The notes: a model not told the origin generated them from the letters alone. A DNA stretch of 64,000 nucleotides from Apostichopus japonicus (GCF_037975245.1 NC_092577.1:35580898-35644897), one strand, 5' to 3'. Counted from the first letter of the stretch, positions 1 through 24,830 are shown. Numbers and translations are program-made.

Positions 1-368
1 CTAACCTTGATCTGATTGTAATGCTAATAACACTCTATACTGTCCTCTATCGTCATGCTTAAAAGCACCAGTACTGACAGTACAAACAGTTCCTAACCTT
101 GATCTGATTCTAATGCTAGTATCACTCTGTACTGTCCTCTATCGTCATGCTTCAAAGCACCAGTACTGACAGTACAAACTGTTCCTAACCTTGATCTGAT
201 TCTAATGCTAATATCACTCTGTACTGTCCTCTATCGTCATGCTTCAAAGCACCAGTACTGACAGTACAAACAGTTCCTATCCTTTATCTGATTATAATGC
301 TAGTATAACTCTATACTGTCCTCCATCATCATGCTACGAAGCACTCGTAATGACAGTACAAACAGTTC
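1..368. repeat. Tandem repeat, four 92-bp units
   Basis: Four consecutive units start at 1, 93, 185 and 277, each beginning CTAACCTTGATCTG or a close variant and ending ACAAACAGTTC. The first three differ at only a few bases and the fourth is more diverged. The array runs off the left edge, so the true copy number is unknown. No coding potential is seen. Confidence 0.9.
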
Positions 369-645
369 CTTATAACTTTTGTTGTTGTTGATATAATCAC
401 GATATGCATACTGTCTGTGCGAGTGCTTTGAATCCGGGCTTGAAAGTACAATATAAACAATGGGTGTTAAAGAGGATTTGTCATATTGCTTTCAGGTATA
501 CTTGTAATAAATTAGAGAGATATATACATTAATTTTCATTTGTCCATATTCATTACCCCGTACCCTAGAAAGTAATAATACAATTTTCGTTACAGATTTT
601 GTGGTATACTTTAAGTTCCTTCAACTTCCTTTATACATTTTGCAG

Positions 646-896
646 TCATTAATAGCGACACCTCCGACCTCAACTTCTCCCCCGAAAAACAAATCTCCGA
701 TTTATGCAATGTCATTCAAAATGCCATTAAATGCCCTTTAAATGAACCAAGCCAGATATCTGACGGATGCGAAACATCATCACAATTATCACTGATAAAA
801 GCAATGATGATTACTTTCAAATTGTTAAAATTTGGCTTTTTTTCGCACATATTTATTTCACTATCTCGACTATCTGAGTGCATAAATTACCCAGAG
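646..896 (+). CDS. Weak candidate exon, unknown product
   Basis: A clean acceptor (pyrimidine-rich stretch ending TTTTGCAG at 645) is followed by 97 open codons from 648 to a TAG at 939-941, with an in-frame donor GAG|GTAACT after 896. There is no start codon near its beginning, so it would be an internal or last exon. The peptide is not low-complexity and its second half is hydrophobic (LLKFGFFSHIFISL). I do not recognise it. It lies opposite the PRDM14 gene, and an open run of this size can arise by chance in AT-rich DNA. Confidence 0.2.
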
Positions 897-1249
897 GTAA
901 CTAAACACATTCACAGAGATGTATTCAGGTTGTTCTACTAGCCTATAAATGTTTATTTCGAGTGTTTCTCCCTACTGATGAATTTTTAACCCAGCTTTGT
1001 ATTTATAGATTCAGTGAGTCGAAATTTACCATCATTTTACTTACGAAAAATTAACGTTATTTCCTGTCATTCGTCTATATACATATATATTGTGTGAATT
1101 TGTGTCGTGAAGTGAATAAAAATAATTTAGTGGGTGAGAAACTGTAATTTATTTTATATTTTGGGACAGCCAGTTTATTTGTTTTCTTCTAATATACGTG
1201 GTGGACAAGTTTTTCCATACAATTCTTAAATAGTAGGCTAATTTCAACA

Positions 1250-1432
<183 letters not shown>

Positions 1433-2685
1433 CGTAGACATACTTCTTTTAAGTTCTTCTACTGTCTGTCATTTTGTCGATTGTTGAAACATCAATTTCA
1501 CGTATATGGTTTTTACCCTAAACAGGTGACAATCAATTTTCTATAATGACTTTACCTTTTCCATCTGTTCTTCGTTTTTGGTTTGGCTCATAAATCATGT
1601 TTGACAGATAAAATGTAAACATTGTTTGAGAAGGCACTTAATTTCTGTCAAAATACACGTGTTTATTTTACGTCAACAAACCTATCATTTACTCAACTGC
1701 AAATTTGATGTGAGAAATGGTTACGCACTCAGTCTGGCTGTTTTAGCTCTGAATAGATTATTATATTTGTCCGTATGATACGCCAGACTGTTAAAAAAAA
1801 CTAGTTTAGAGAAATACGGTTACCCTGGAGATGGTTGACATTTTGAAATCCAGTAAATCTATAAGGGACTTAGTTTGTGTTGAGACACAGACAAACTTTT
1901 ACGGCCTACAGTACTGTATATGGAACATCATTACATTATCTACTTGGAAAAGGCTGACTGTCGATAAATGAAATGAAAATCTACTCTTATTTACAGAAAG
2001 AACTTAATTTCAACAAGTTCCCAAATGATGTATAATTAATAACAGAACCATGAATTTTACAAAATTAAAAAAAAAAATCGACATGCGAATTTCTTTCTCA
2101 CGTGCGAGTTTACATTGGATATGTGCAGGTAGCATAATAAAAACGTCTGATATGTGTAGACTCTGCCAATAAATGTGACTTGAAGTGATGAGTATATACA
2201 TAACTTGAACTATCCTCCAGCCCCCTACCCACCCCCACACCCCCCCAAATAAAAAGGAAGTGGCTGATAATAACGTAATACTTTTTTTAGTTTCCGCAAC
2301 TTTTACCTTGAAAGACGCCCCCCAAAAAGCGATTTTTGAATAATTCATTTTGATTAGCAAATGAATAAAACAGTTTCATAAAACGCTTCAGAGATGTTTC
2401 TTTATTTCTTTAACATATTCGCATAAGGCCTCAACTACCATGTTATGTTGTTGGGAACTTAGGGAATCCCTTGTCGCTCTGCTGCAGAAACGTTACTTGA
2501 GTGAGGTGCAATCAGTACTTCCATGAATAGATAATGGTACTACAGGCACTGTTATTGCGTAAAATATATATGATCATGTACAATGTATATATTGTGAAAG
2601 GAAAGGTCAATAAATCCCCCGCGCATGCTTCCAACTAATATTTGGATAACAATGAAGGGAGAGGAGACGCATTCGTTCGCCTGAT
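1433..2685. other. Non-coding, PRDM14 intron or flank
   Basis: No exon, RNA gene or element recognised on either strand. It contains short C-rich and A-rich runs only. If the PRDM14 zinc-finger exons continue to the left, this is intron. Confidence 0.5.
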
Positions 2686-2689
2686 AACC

Positions 2690-3029
2690 CAAACCGCGTG
2701 CCGCCCTCTGAAAAAAAAGTTAACTTTCCTTGCTTGCAAATAAAGTTTTCTTCTTGTCGCTTCAAAATGCAGACAGTAATGCAATGTGATACCTTTTAAT
2801 CTTTTATCTAGACCTGAGATGTTCATCGCTGCTATGTACACTGTGTTGTGGGTTTTGACCGTAGCTGTATGTATTGACTGTACGCTAGTGTCTAATTACC
2901 GACGGTAGCAAGCTGTGTGTGTACTTTCTGGGATCGATGGTGGTGTCTTACACTTCTGTTACACCTCATTTGAAACTAGGTCAGATTACCGGCATGAGAC
3001 GTTTCTTTGTGCGCGAGTCTTCACACCCT
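2690..3029. mobile_element. TTAA-type MITE, family 1, left end lost
   Basis: About 340 bp matching the complete copy at 20164-20540 in opposite orientation, and the copies at 33307 and 39114. The right terminus is intact: it ends CGAGTCTTCACACCCT followed by TTAA (3030-3033). The left terminal repeat is not recognisable. No coding capacity. It lies just downstream of the PRDM14 zinc-finger exon. Confidence 0.8.
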
Positions 3030-3165
3030 TTAATTATCATGATTTTGTGATTATATCTACACAGACGTATAGTACTTATAGAAAACATTTCTAGAGTCAC
3101 GCATCGGCTAGTCGTTCTTAATAATTGAATGCATTAAAGAGACTTTATATATATATTGGTCTCAC

Positions 3166-15160
<11,995 letters not shown>

Positions 15161-15481
15161 GGCGGTGACCAAAAGAAAGTAGACTCCTAAATTACAGAGA
15201 ACAAAGTTTCATTAAAATGCTCTTGAAATATACTTCAAAGTTTTCAGTTTCCCTCTTTCTTGTGACGCAGACCATCTGATCAATCCGAGCACCTTGTTCC
15301 ATTCACAACAAACTCTAAACTAAGAAGGCAGTTTCGGGATGTCTTTATCTTCTTTAATAAGATTTTCGAAAGGGAGTTTGATAAACAGTTCCTGCTCTTT
15401 ACCTGGTTGAGTGGAAACAGTTTTAAACTTCTTTAGAGAGGTCCCTATTGTTATTCTCTAAGAGAGTAACACAGTAGTCGC

Positions 15482-15498
15482 TCATGAATTATTCATGA
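15482..15498. promoter_or_regulatory. 17-bp palindrome upstream of prdm14 start
   Basis: TCATGAATTATTCATGA is a perfect palindrome around one central base, 322 bp upstream of the prdm14 ATG. It contains two inverted ATGAAT half-sites of the kind POU-domain dimers bind. Function is inferred from sequence only. Confidence 0.25.
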
Positions 15499-15499
15499 T

Positions 15500-17042
15500 G
15501 CTTTAGGCTAACTAGAACTCTATTGGTCGAAGTGAAGTAACATTTTAGAGTAATACGAAATTCCTTCTGGAGATAATTAATATTAGTACAAACAATTTTT
15601 GTCTCCAATTTAGGTTCATTCTGCCGATAACTGGCTTAAAAACAACAACAATAACAACAACAACAAAACAACGCGAGGTATTATCAGGGTTTCGTTTTTA
15701 ATATTAACATATGTTTTTTATTCTCTGGCATGATGTTTTTCGAAAATGTGGAGATGTAGAGTTTTCTTTTACTTCTTTATTGGAAGATTGCATACGAGTA
15801 AGTAAAATTATCTCATTTAAAATTAGTAACAACGGGTTAACTTGACCAAAGGAAAGTAACATATATGATAAAAACAGGTCTTTCTAAACAGCGAGTTCCA
15901 TAACAACTCCCTGTTCTAAAAAATAGTAAAAAACTGTTATGGGGCAGGCGACTGAATACCGTTCCAACAATTGTTAATATATAACACATATTGGTACTAA
16001 TAACCCAGTAATGAAAACAATAACAGAAGCATGCTTCCCGCTTCCTTTTTCAGTGCACGGTTCAAAGTGGCTTGCATGATATGGAATTGTTTGTAAGTTG
16101 AAACAGTTTTGGCTTACGTTTCTGAAGAATTCGTATCATTGGCTCAACATTTTTGAGGACATTGGGCCGAAAGCTGGTCCAGCAATGACGTTCTTGTATT
16201 TGCATATGGTTCTCGTGTGTGGGCATTATCCATTTTGAACATGAACACACCGCAGCCCTATAGTGCGAGGGTCTGGTTAGGCTAGGGTCTCTCTCGAATT
16301 CATATTCATTATTTCTTTTCATCTTGAAGGTGTGGTATGAAAGCAGTTTGAGAGCAGTGAAGCCAAATGCAAGTCGCAATTAAGTAACTGTTCACGTTTC
16401 TCGTATACCGTTTGCAAAGAAAACGTCACTCGATATCTCTGTGCTGTGTATTCATTTAAAAAGGTTTCTTAAAGAAACGCCCCCTATTTATATCCTTAAG
16501 TCATTCACAGACCCACCCTCCCCGCCCCCCCGTTGACCATCCGCACTACCGAGTCTAAACGAAACTGTTTACAAGTTTTATTTTCTAATATCGCCTAAGA
16601 GAATGACCAAATAACTGACAAGAAGCATTCGATTTAAATCCCACAAATAAATGGTTTCCTTTCTTCACCAATTGAGAGACTTTGTAGTTTCTTTCTTTCA
16701 ATTATTAGACTTGTCATTCGTAATCCCCAGCCGTTTGATAACTCGAATTCAGCCCTCCGAAGTCGCTATATACAGATTGACAGATGTGTTATAGCATTGT
16801 AAACGACTTAACTCCTAAGTCAATTGACATTTCGTATTAAGACCGATGAAGTCCTAATTTACAAGAGTGAACATTTTCTTTGATCTTTCACGACTTGTCT
16901 TTACCAAACTCTTGTTCATTTACTCTCTCCTTCGAACTGAATACGGGAATAGAGGTAAAATCTTGTCCAAAATAAATCTTCGTTTAACTGGGAGGAATTA
17001 AAGCGACATCAGCAATTTCCAAACCAAACAGTGACACACAAG
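15500..17042. other. Non-coding, presumed prdm14 upstream region
   Basis: No exon recognised. An open frame on the minus strand at 16062-16379 has no splice support or family resemblance. Confidence 0.4.
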
Positions 17043-17172
17043 AAACACTCTTGGTGTGGTTTAACACACTCTTGGTGTGGGTAATTCTCATGGTGTGGTG
17101 CACACTCTTGGTGTGGTTCCCGTTCTTGGAGTGGTTTTACAATCTTGGTGTTGTTCACACTCTTGGTGTGGG
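17043..17172. repeat. Minisatellite, TCTTGGTGTGG units
   Basis: Seven or so imperfect units of about 16-20 bp built on ACACTCTTGGTGTGGT. It accounts for the overlapping open frames on both strands between 17009 and 17480. Confidence 0.85.
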
Positions 17173-17489
17173 GTATCTTGTTTTCGTTACATTTCTGGGG
17201 CTGCGATACAGCTATCTGTTCATACCTTCTTCTATATATTCTGTTACATCGATGTTTAGTATGCATATGTGCATGTTTGCATGGGCAGTCGTGTATGTTA
17301 CCTATACTTATATTGTCCCAAAATAAACTGCACCGACCGAAACTGTAACATTGTTTCATATGCATATTTCTACACCACTTTCTCCCCTCCCCATCTCTCA
17401 AACGTGTGTTCCTCCCCCTACCCGTTCCCAACGTCTTTCCTGAAACAGTTCATTGTCTTCTTCCATCTCATTTATACTGTCTAATGATT

Positions 17490-20155
17490 TGGACGACTTA
17501 GATCATTTCGATAATTACTTCAGATTCACCGATCATACTGCTTTAAGTTGTGCACAGTTGTTCCCTATCATATAGCCCTCGTGTAGTATATTCGCCAAAA
17601 CCAAACACTTTTCACAAATAAGTCACTCACCCTCTCTCTCTCTCTCATTCCCATCTGGTCCTTAGTAGAACAATCTTTCTTCCCAACACATAATTAACAG
17701 GTTTTATTTGTATAAAGTTTTTGCGGCAGGCTAATTCGATCTTTTCTGCTTTTGCAACATTTTTTTAAAAGTAATCCCACTTAGGCCTATTATAAGTAAA
17801 CGAAGATTATAATGCTATGGATGTTCTTACAAACCATTTCTATATTAGAGATAAAATCTTTACAAGAAACGTGTAAACCCTTTTACACTGTTCACGCGTT
17901 GACACATGCATATGACTGATTGTGACAACACTGTGATGGTCAAAATCAAGAGTTGTCTCACCAGTAGTCATGACGGGAGGGGGGGGGGGTTGACAGGGTT
18001 ACAGCAAGACCAGGTCCTTGGCCAGTTAGAGGGATCGGCGTTAAGAACAAAATGAAGAAAGATAAAGGCTACCAAGTGATTTAATTATCCTCGCGCCCAA
18101 TCATAATCTGAATATTATAAACATTACCTATTTAAACGCATTATAAGTAATGTATGACTATGAGTTAAACTAGCTAGTTTAGCCATTTAATTAATGTGAT
18201 GAGCCTTCGTCCGGCGATGATTAATCGCTTAATTATTCCTACTTCAAAAAGCAGAAAGTTGCTTAAAGGAATGCGGCTCGTCAGTTCACAAAACTCTATT
18301 AGTGCGGCCCACAGAACCTTATGATAGTAAAGGAAAACATAATTAATGTAGTGTAATTGTAAACAAAAATGTTAATAAGTAAATTTAAATATTTCTTGTA
18401 CGGTTTCATTTTGCGGATGTGAGTGTTTTCTACTTTGTTATATGTTATACTAAATATTCAAGTAAGAGATGCTAAGTAAATGACATTATGTCTCATTAGA
18501 GTATCCGTAGACTACCTTTAGCGCTCTCGTTTTCATTCCAACACTTCATCAAATCTTTACAATTACCAGGATGTGTTGAATTCAATGGAATGAAGATTTC
18601 AATAAATTGCAACTAATTAGGTTTATTTACCAAATCCTTCTTCTTTTAATAAGGTTAGGGTGGTATATAGCTTCGGGAGTTGTAGAGAGCAAAAATATTC
18701 TCCGTTTTTCCAATTCCTTCTCGCTTGTTTTGATCTTTCTTCCTTTCAGATTGTGTGAAGATGAGAAAAGGGAACTTAAGTCCTCAGTGAATCTGCCTCA
18801 TGGGCCAAAAAACAGAAACCTTGTTTGTGAAAACACTTAATTAGAAATGGGGATGTCTCAAATTGAAGAAAGATTCTCGACTGATTGATGACTAAGATAA
18901 TGACGTCATCATTACGTCTTCTAATTTACTGAAGGTATCGTCGATGTTGTTTGTCTGTTCACAGTTAAATTACAAACTTTATCTTGTTCACATGATTGAG
19001 ATACGGTTTTGGCAATGTGAGACTATTGAGTACATTGATACACCCGTTCAAAACATCACATGCGCTTATCTGGCGAGGGGCACAGAAGTGAAGTGGTACA
19101 CTGTTATAATGCGGGGGGGGGGATGAGGGGGTGGGGAGGGATACTCGTACCTAATGAGGTTAGTTTATCTTTCGTATTAGAAGGTCGTGTATATAGAACT
19201 ACCACAAAACAGTTTACGAAATGTGTCTTAACAGCTTTATCTATAAATACTATGATCAATCACCTATCTTTTACCTATTTATGGTATTTAAAAGATACCG
19301 TACGTACCGAAGTTAACCGATCAGGGGTTACTGCGCTAGCTCCATCCTCAGCGCACTAAATATTCATATATCATAGGGGGGGGGGGTTAACACTTATGTA
19401 TTTCTTTATCCAGCTCCATCCTGAACGCACATTAAAGCCCACCCACATTATTTAAACCACGCCTATATCTCCAGTCTCAGCACACTCCTTATGTCATTCA
19501 AAGGTTTCCCCCGCCTTTTTATGTTAATTTCACCTCTCGCTAGCAGCAGCTTCCTTCGGCGACAATCGCAAGCAGGAGAAACAGTCATATACAACGAAGA
19601 AATGTGCAATTAACCATCTAATTATTGCAGACGACGATGTCAAATTCTTGCTAGAATAATGGGGTATGAGTAACCTTAAATTAGTGTTTAAATGTAAAGG
19701 TGAAATAACGGGATCATGTCGATTTTGTCATTTCTGCGATACAGTCAGTACGATATTGAAGTATAACCTAACGTTAGCTCTTACGTTGTTAGGCTAGGTT
19801 AGGCCAGATCCTTTCCCTGATGTAGTAAATACGCTGTACTACTAGCTGAGATAGTATAGGCTAGTATTTGTATACTAGTAAGTACCTTCACTTCAGGACT
19901 AAATCTAGACCTAAGTAAGTTTATGCCTGTACTGTGTGTCATACTCAAAGCAAGACCTTCCCTAATTCAAGGCCACCTCTAGTGACTAATTCTACCAAAT
20001 GCGAGTAATTGTGGTGTACGGTAACTTCTGAGGGCACACCTAATCAAAGCCATGCATTAATAGTGAAATTATACATAGGCCTAAACCTCTTTGCGCTTGG
20101 GTCAGTACACTTTAGTGTAAGTTAGAGTTAGACCCTGTAGGCCTAGCTTGCCTTC
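17490..20155. other. Non-coding stretch
   Basis: No gene recognised. G-runs at 17980 and 19113-19121. A less AT-rich patch at 19480-19600 could be a transcription start region, but nothing firm ties it to an exon. Confidence 0.35.
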
Positions 20156-20163
20156 ACTTTTAA

Positions 20164-20540
20164 AGGGTGTGAAGACTCGCGCAAAAAGAAAAGTCTCATG
20201 CCGGTAATCTGACCTACTGTAGTTTCGAATGAGGTGTAACAGAATTGTTAGACACCACCATCGATTCTAATTTCTAGAATATACCCACACACAACTTGCT
20301 ACGATCGGTAATTAGAGACTAGTGTACAGTCAGTACATACAGCTGCGGCCAATACACACAGCACAGTGTACAATCAATACAGCGATGGACATCTAAGGTC
20401 CAGCTAAAGAATAACAAGGTATCATGTTTTATTACTGTACTGTCTGCATTTTGTAGCGACACAAACAAATGTCACTCGCAAGCAACGGAGAGTTAACTTT
20501 CAGATGGCCGCACGCGGTTTGGGGCGAGTCTTCAATGCCT
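20164..20540. mobile_element. TTAA-type MITE, family 1, complete copy
   Basis: 377 bp with inverted termini (AGGGTGTGAAGACTCGC on the left, GCGAGTCTTCAATGCCT on the right) and TTAA on both sides (20160-20163 and 20541-20544). TTAA target duplications are known for piggyBac and Kolobok elements. It has no coding capacity. Other copies: 2690, 33307, 39114. Confidence 0.9.
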
Positions 20541-21209
20541 TTAAAAGACTAGGCCTAGGCTATGCTAGTGGTCTACATGGTTGGGAAATGGCTAATAGTG
20601 ATTGCAGACACTGAAAGAAGAGATTGCTTAAAATTGCAAGTGATGCATTTATGGTGGTGGCCTAGACTAACCTCTGACTCTGAGTGTAAACTTACCCAGG
20701 CTATGCTATAAACAGTTAAGCTAGTAAATTTAGGTTATATGTATTGATAATGTGAAATTTAATTAGAAAGATGATAATTTTGTACTATTCATTTATGAAA
20801 ACCAAGAAACTAGTGTACGGTTAATCTCAATCTGGACTATACTTCAATGTTAATTGGTCAGAAATCAGTGCCTTGGGGAGAGGAGGGGGGGGGGGGGAAG
20901 GGGGAGACTTGTGTGTCAAATATAAACAAGTTTTGGCTGAAATGTCAGTTAATTGGGTTAGGCCTTCCCATGCAATGATATAGGTTTAGCCTAGGCCTAG
21001 TCACATATCAGATTTATCCACATGAGAAATGTAAAAATGAAACACCACCTGACTAGGTCACAGCTTTGCACTCCCAATGATATAAGCCTCATACTATAAC
21101 ACAGACATAAGTTTTATTAATCTCATGTTGTTCTTATTCAAAAAATATACTACCCAGAGGTAGGTTTGAAGCACTGTCAGTGAGACTGTCAGATTATATT
21201 TCCATATTA

Positions 21210-21485
21210 GGCAGAGCAGATCATGACATTGGTGTAAATCTCAATGAACTAAACTGCCCATAACAAGGATTCCTTATGGCATTGATTTCTGAACATTAAA
21301 AAGGGACACCTTGTCACCTTTACAGTAAGGTATATTATGTTTCTATATAAAGCACATCAGATCATGAAATTGGTGTAAATCTCAATAAACTGAACTGCCC
21401 ATAACAGGATTCCTTATGGCATTGATTTTCTGAAAATTCAAAAAGGGACACATTGATTTTCTGAAAATTCAAAAAGGGACACATA
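21210..21485. repeat. Imperfect direct duplication
   Basis: A segment of about 110 bp (ATCATGACATTGGTGTAAAT to AAAAAGGGACAC) at 21219-21307 recurs at 21362-21452, with its last 31 bp tandemly repeated once more to 21483. Confidence 0.8.
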
Positions 21486-21686
21486 TGTATATAGTTTTCA
21501 TGGGAGAGAATGTTTATATAGATACAAACTGATAAGATATAAACATGGTTCAAAACTCAAAGAAAGACCATTAATGGAATTGATTCTGTTTTACTTTGAA
21601 AATATTTTGTAACAAATGTGACTGGCTTCTGTTAGGTTCAGAAATAAATAACTCTTTCTGTTATTATGTGTCATTTTGTGTGGCAG

Positions 21687-21821
21687 AAATGGAAGATTTT
21701 TCCCAAGAGGAGCTAACAGCCATGACAGAGTACAAGAAACACACAACCTTGAGCCTTCCAATACCGTACTTGCAAACTACATGGAAAATCTGTTGGCTGC
21801 AGTTTACTTAGCCCTATGATG
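21687..21821 (+). CDS. Weak candidate exon
   Basis: It lies between a good acceptor (TTTGTGTGGCAG) and a consensus donor (GATG|GTAAGT). An ATG at 21689 opens MEDFSQEELTAMTEYKK, but this frame stops before the donor. The +1 frame reads LEPSNTVLANYMENLLAAVY and also ends in TGA near the donor. The two halves look like one coding segment with a frame slip, or a non-coding exon. Product unknown. Confidence 0.25.
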
Positions 21822-22568
21822 GTAAGTGTTGTTCAATGTAATTGCAACTGAATACTGCTGAGTATTACTTTTAAGTAAAATATCTCTATACACAAGCTGA
21901 GCAACTAAAACAGTTTGTGGTGCAAAAAAACAAAGACATGCTTCATATTGCCTTATATTAAACTACAACTCATACCAAAATTGAGTTGCATGGTGATTGA
22001 TACCATGCATAAGTTATGCTTGTAGAGGTCAATTGAGGTCACTGCGATCATTGCAATAACCCATATCTCATACGTCCATACACTTCCTCCTAAGTGTTAA
22101 AAGATATCGATTTATCTTTGCAAAAGATTGGTCACTTACTCTCTGCCAATTGTGGAAGCATAACTTGAAGTCACTGCAAAGTCATCAATTTTATATTAGA
22201 TGAATTTTCTTGTGATAGTGAAATTCAGTTAAATTAAGGTGCATGTGTCTTAAAAATTTCAAACCAGAAAGGCCAAATCAGGACTGTACAACATATAACT
22301 GTACACAATTCTAAGCATTTCCTACATTCTGTGTTGTAGATGGCAGTCTCTGACTTCTAGTTTTAATTCTCTATGGTATAAACAAAGAGTGTGACCATGG
22401 CCTTCAGTAAGTGTTAGTTCTTTTTAAAATTGTTGTCATAGAGCAGTGAGATACCTTAGCTATCTCAGAATTGGGGGGGGGGGGGGGGGGTGGGTAAAGA
22501 TGTAAACTTTCAGTGAATGTTATTTTACTGTATCAAATTTAAGCAATTTCACAAATCTTTTGTTGCAG

Positions 22569-22658
22569 ATGAACTTGGCATTTTCTCTTTTAACTCTGTT
22601 GTTTTGGGGAATTTCAACATCGAAGGGTGCAAGGGTGCATCCTTGCAATCATTCATAG
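22569..22658 (+). CDS. Short ORF with signal-peptide-like start
   Basis: It begins right after an acceptor-like TTTTGTTGCAG and encodes 29 aa starting MNLAFSLLTLLFWG, a plausible secretion signal or membrane anchor, then stops. It could follow the candidate exon at 21687 or be chance. Confidence 0.15.
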   Translation: MNLAFSLLTLLFWGISTSKGARVHPCNHS

Positions 22659-23964
22659 ATGTAAAACAAGTAATTGTCATTTTTTAGATTTATCTACATA
22701 GAATTGCTGATAGCCCACTGATTAATGGTAAAGTGGAACCAGTTTAGATCTGTAAGGAAATTAAGGAAATTGAACAATTTATTTACTGAGATGTCAGCCA
22801 GAAACAACATGACTTTGCAAAGAATGGCAACAAATTGTCTATAACAAAGAGAAAATTGCTTTGACAGAGAACTTTCAGTGCTCCTACCTTTATCTACCGT
22901 AAAATGACAACAAAAACAATGTTGAACCAATATCACATCCTTTGGTTGGAGTGTAGGCTCAGTGCCTCAAATAACACTATTGACTCATTTTGCTCCAAGT
23001 GACTATCGTGTAATGCACATTTACACAATTGACCTTCGCCTATGATGCAATTGGTATGTCAAGTTCACGAACACATCTTACTTACATCTCCATTTTCTTG
23101 TTTGTCCAAAAGATCAGAGGAAACGACCGTGAAGAATGGTGATCTTTAATTAAACTTCTCTCCATTCAAGTTCGTTAACACACTATATAATACTTTAATT
23201 GTTTCATTCCTTTCCTAGATTTGTACAAACTGGATGAGGTGAAAAATGAGAAATTGAGACACGCTACCAAGTAATACAGCTTTGCAGTAGTAGAAAGATG
23301 TCTTTGGCTTCGATGATGCACATCAAGAATGTGATTGTAGCTGTTTATGGAGCAATTTGATTTTTTGCATTTCAATTCATCTCTCTGTCCACAATTGATA
23401 AGATCTGCTTGAACAACTTCAATGAAACTTGCATAGAGATGACCTGTGATGAAGAGACATGTGTAAGTGCTCAGGAATTTAATGTCAAAGGTCATTTAGG
23501 GGTCGGTTTAGTTAATCGTTTGGAAACGCTTTTTCCTGAGTCCACGGACGGACGTGTGGATGTATACAAAACGTGATCATAATTTTGGTCATTGGGGGTC
23601 GGAGTTTCAGAAATTTCATGCTCAAGGACACTTCGGTCTATTCTTTAACTATTTAACTGTTAGTTCAAAATCTTTTCAAATTAATCTTTCTTGTGATTAT
23701 AATAAGCGAAAATTACCACTTTCTATTGGAGTTAAAATAATTTGCACAAGTATGCGAGGTCCAAGGAGGAGCTTGTGACTAAAACATTAATGGTATCGTT
23801 GGAAGCCTAGTTATTGTCTTGCAGACACGCTTGATGTTCGGTTTGCCAGTGCAAAGTGGTAAACTATAATGGTAATTAAATATAAAAAATAAATTTGGTA
23901 AAATGTCATCTTTATCAACAACAATGTGAACATAGGTCTTCTAAGACCTTCCTATCTAGTTTAA

Positions 23965-24201
23965 AGGTCAGTATAGGCCCCAAACTATAGCACGTTATAA
24001 TTGCAAGAAGTTTTCAAGAAGTACTTTCCTGGAGGTCTTTACTCTACAATTGTTTTCAGACATTTTTAAGGAACACACAAGATGACTGAATGTCCCAGAG
24101 GACAATTTCCTGGAAGGTTGTAATAAAAACAGTTTAAGAATTGTGACCAGAGGTGACCATATATGAATATCTAGCATATTTGGGGCTAATACAGCATACC
24201 T
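23965..24201. mobile_element. TTAA-type MITE, family 2
   Basis: 237 bp flanked by TTAA on both sides. Termini AGGTCAGTATAGGCCCC and, inverted, AGGTATGCTGTATTAGCCCC. It is related to 6915-7086 and shares the AGG start with family 1. Confidence 0.85.
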
Positions 24202-24209
24202 TTAAAGAA

Positions 24210-24830
24210 AAGGAGCTACTGACACAGGGCTGAAGTTGTCATGACGATATCTCAAGAAAGGAAGCAGGGGCAAACCTCATATTTAGTGTGTAGACGTACC
24301 ACATTGAGTACAGGAAGCCTAATGTTTTTGGTGTAGGTCAAAGGTCATTTTGGGACAACAGGTCAAATTGTGACAACCTTGTAAACATGCTATTGCAAGA
24401 ATGAAAAGATCTCATATTTGGTTTGAAAATGTACCATATTACAGTTAAGGAGCCTATTATTGCTTTTGGTGGAGGTCAAAGGTCATTTGAAGTCAACAAA
24501 TGCCAAACATTTTCTCCCCTCTTACCTGTCTCTCCACACTAAGACATCTTCCTTAACATAATCTCGTAAGGGAAGCTTGGACAGATCGCATATTTGGTAA
24601 TTTGGTATGTAATTGTACCACACTGAGTACAAAAAGCCTTAATGTTGTGGGCGGAGGTCAATGGTCATTAGAGTTCACCAGGCGTCAGATTGTGAAACCA
24701 TGCTTTACACAATATTTCAACAAGGACTGATGTCATATTTAGTATGTTGATGTATCTATCACATTAAGTACAAGAAGCTTGTTGTTGAGGTCAATGGTCA
24801 TTTCAGGACAGCCTGTGTCATTGTGAATTT
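24210..24830. repeat. Diverged tandem repeat with DR1 motifs
   Basis: Four degenerate units of about 130-180 bp share GATATCTCAAGAA..., CACATTGAGTACA and a closing AGGTCAAAGGTCA block. The block is perfect at 24335-24347 and 24473-24485, and has one change at 24655-24667 and 24788-24800. It is non-coding. Confidence 0.8.

Noticed and set aside
1-368. Regular repeats that could suggest a CRISPR array
   Set aside because: The units are contiguous 92-bp tandem copies without unique spacers, in an intron-bearing eukaryotic genome. The same holds for 58955-59630.
16062-16379. 105-aa minus-strand frame
   Set aside because: No recognisable family, no fitting splice sites in phase with prdm14, ordinary length for chance in this DNA.
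17009-17484. Cluster of five overlapping frames on both strands
   Set aside because: Produced by the TCTTGGTGTGG minisatellite and its flank.
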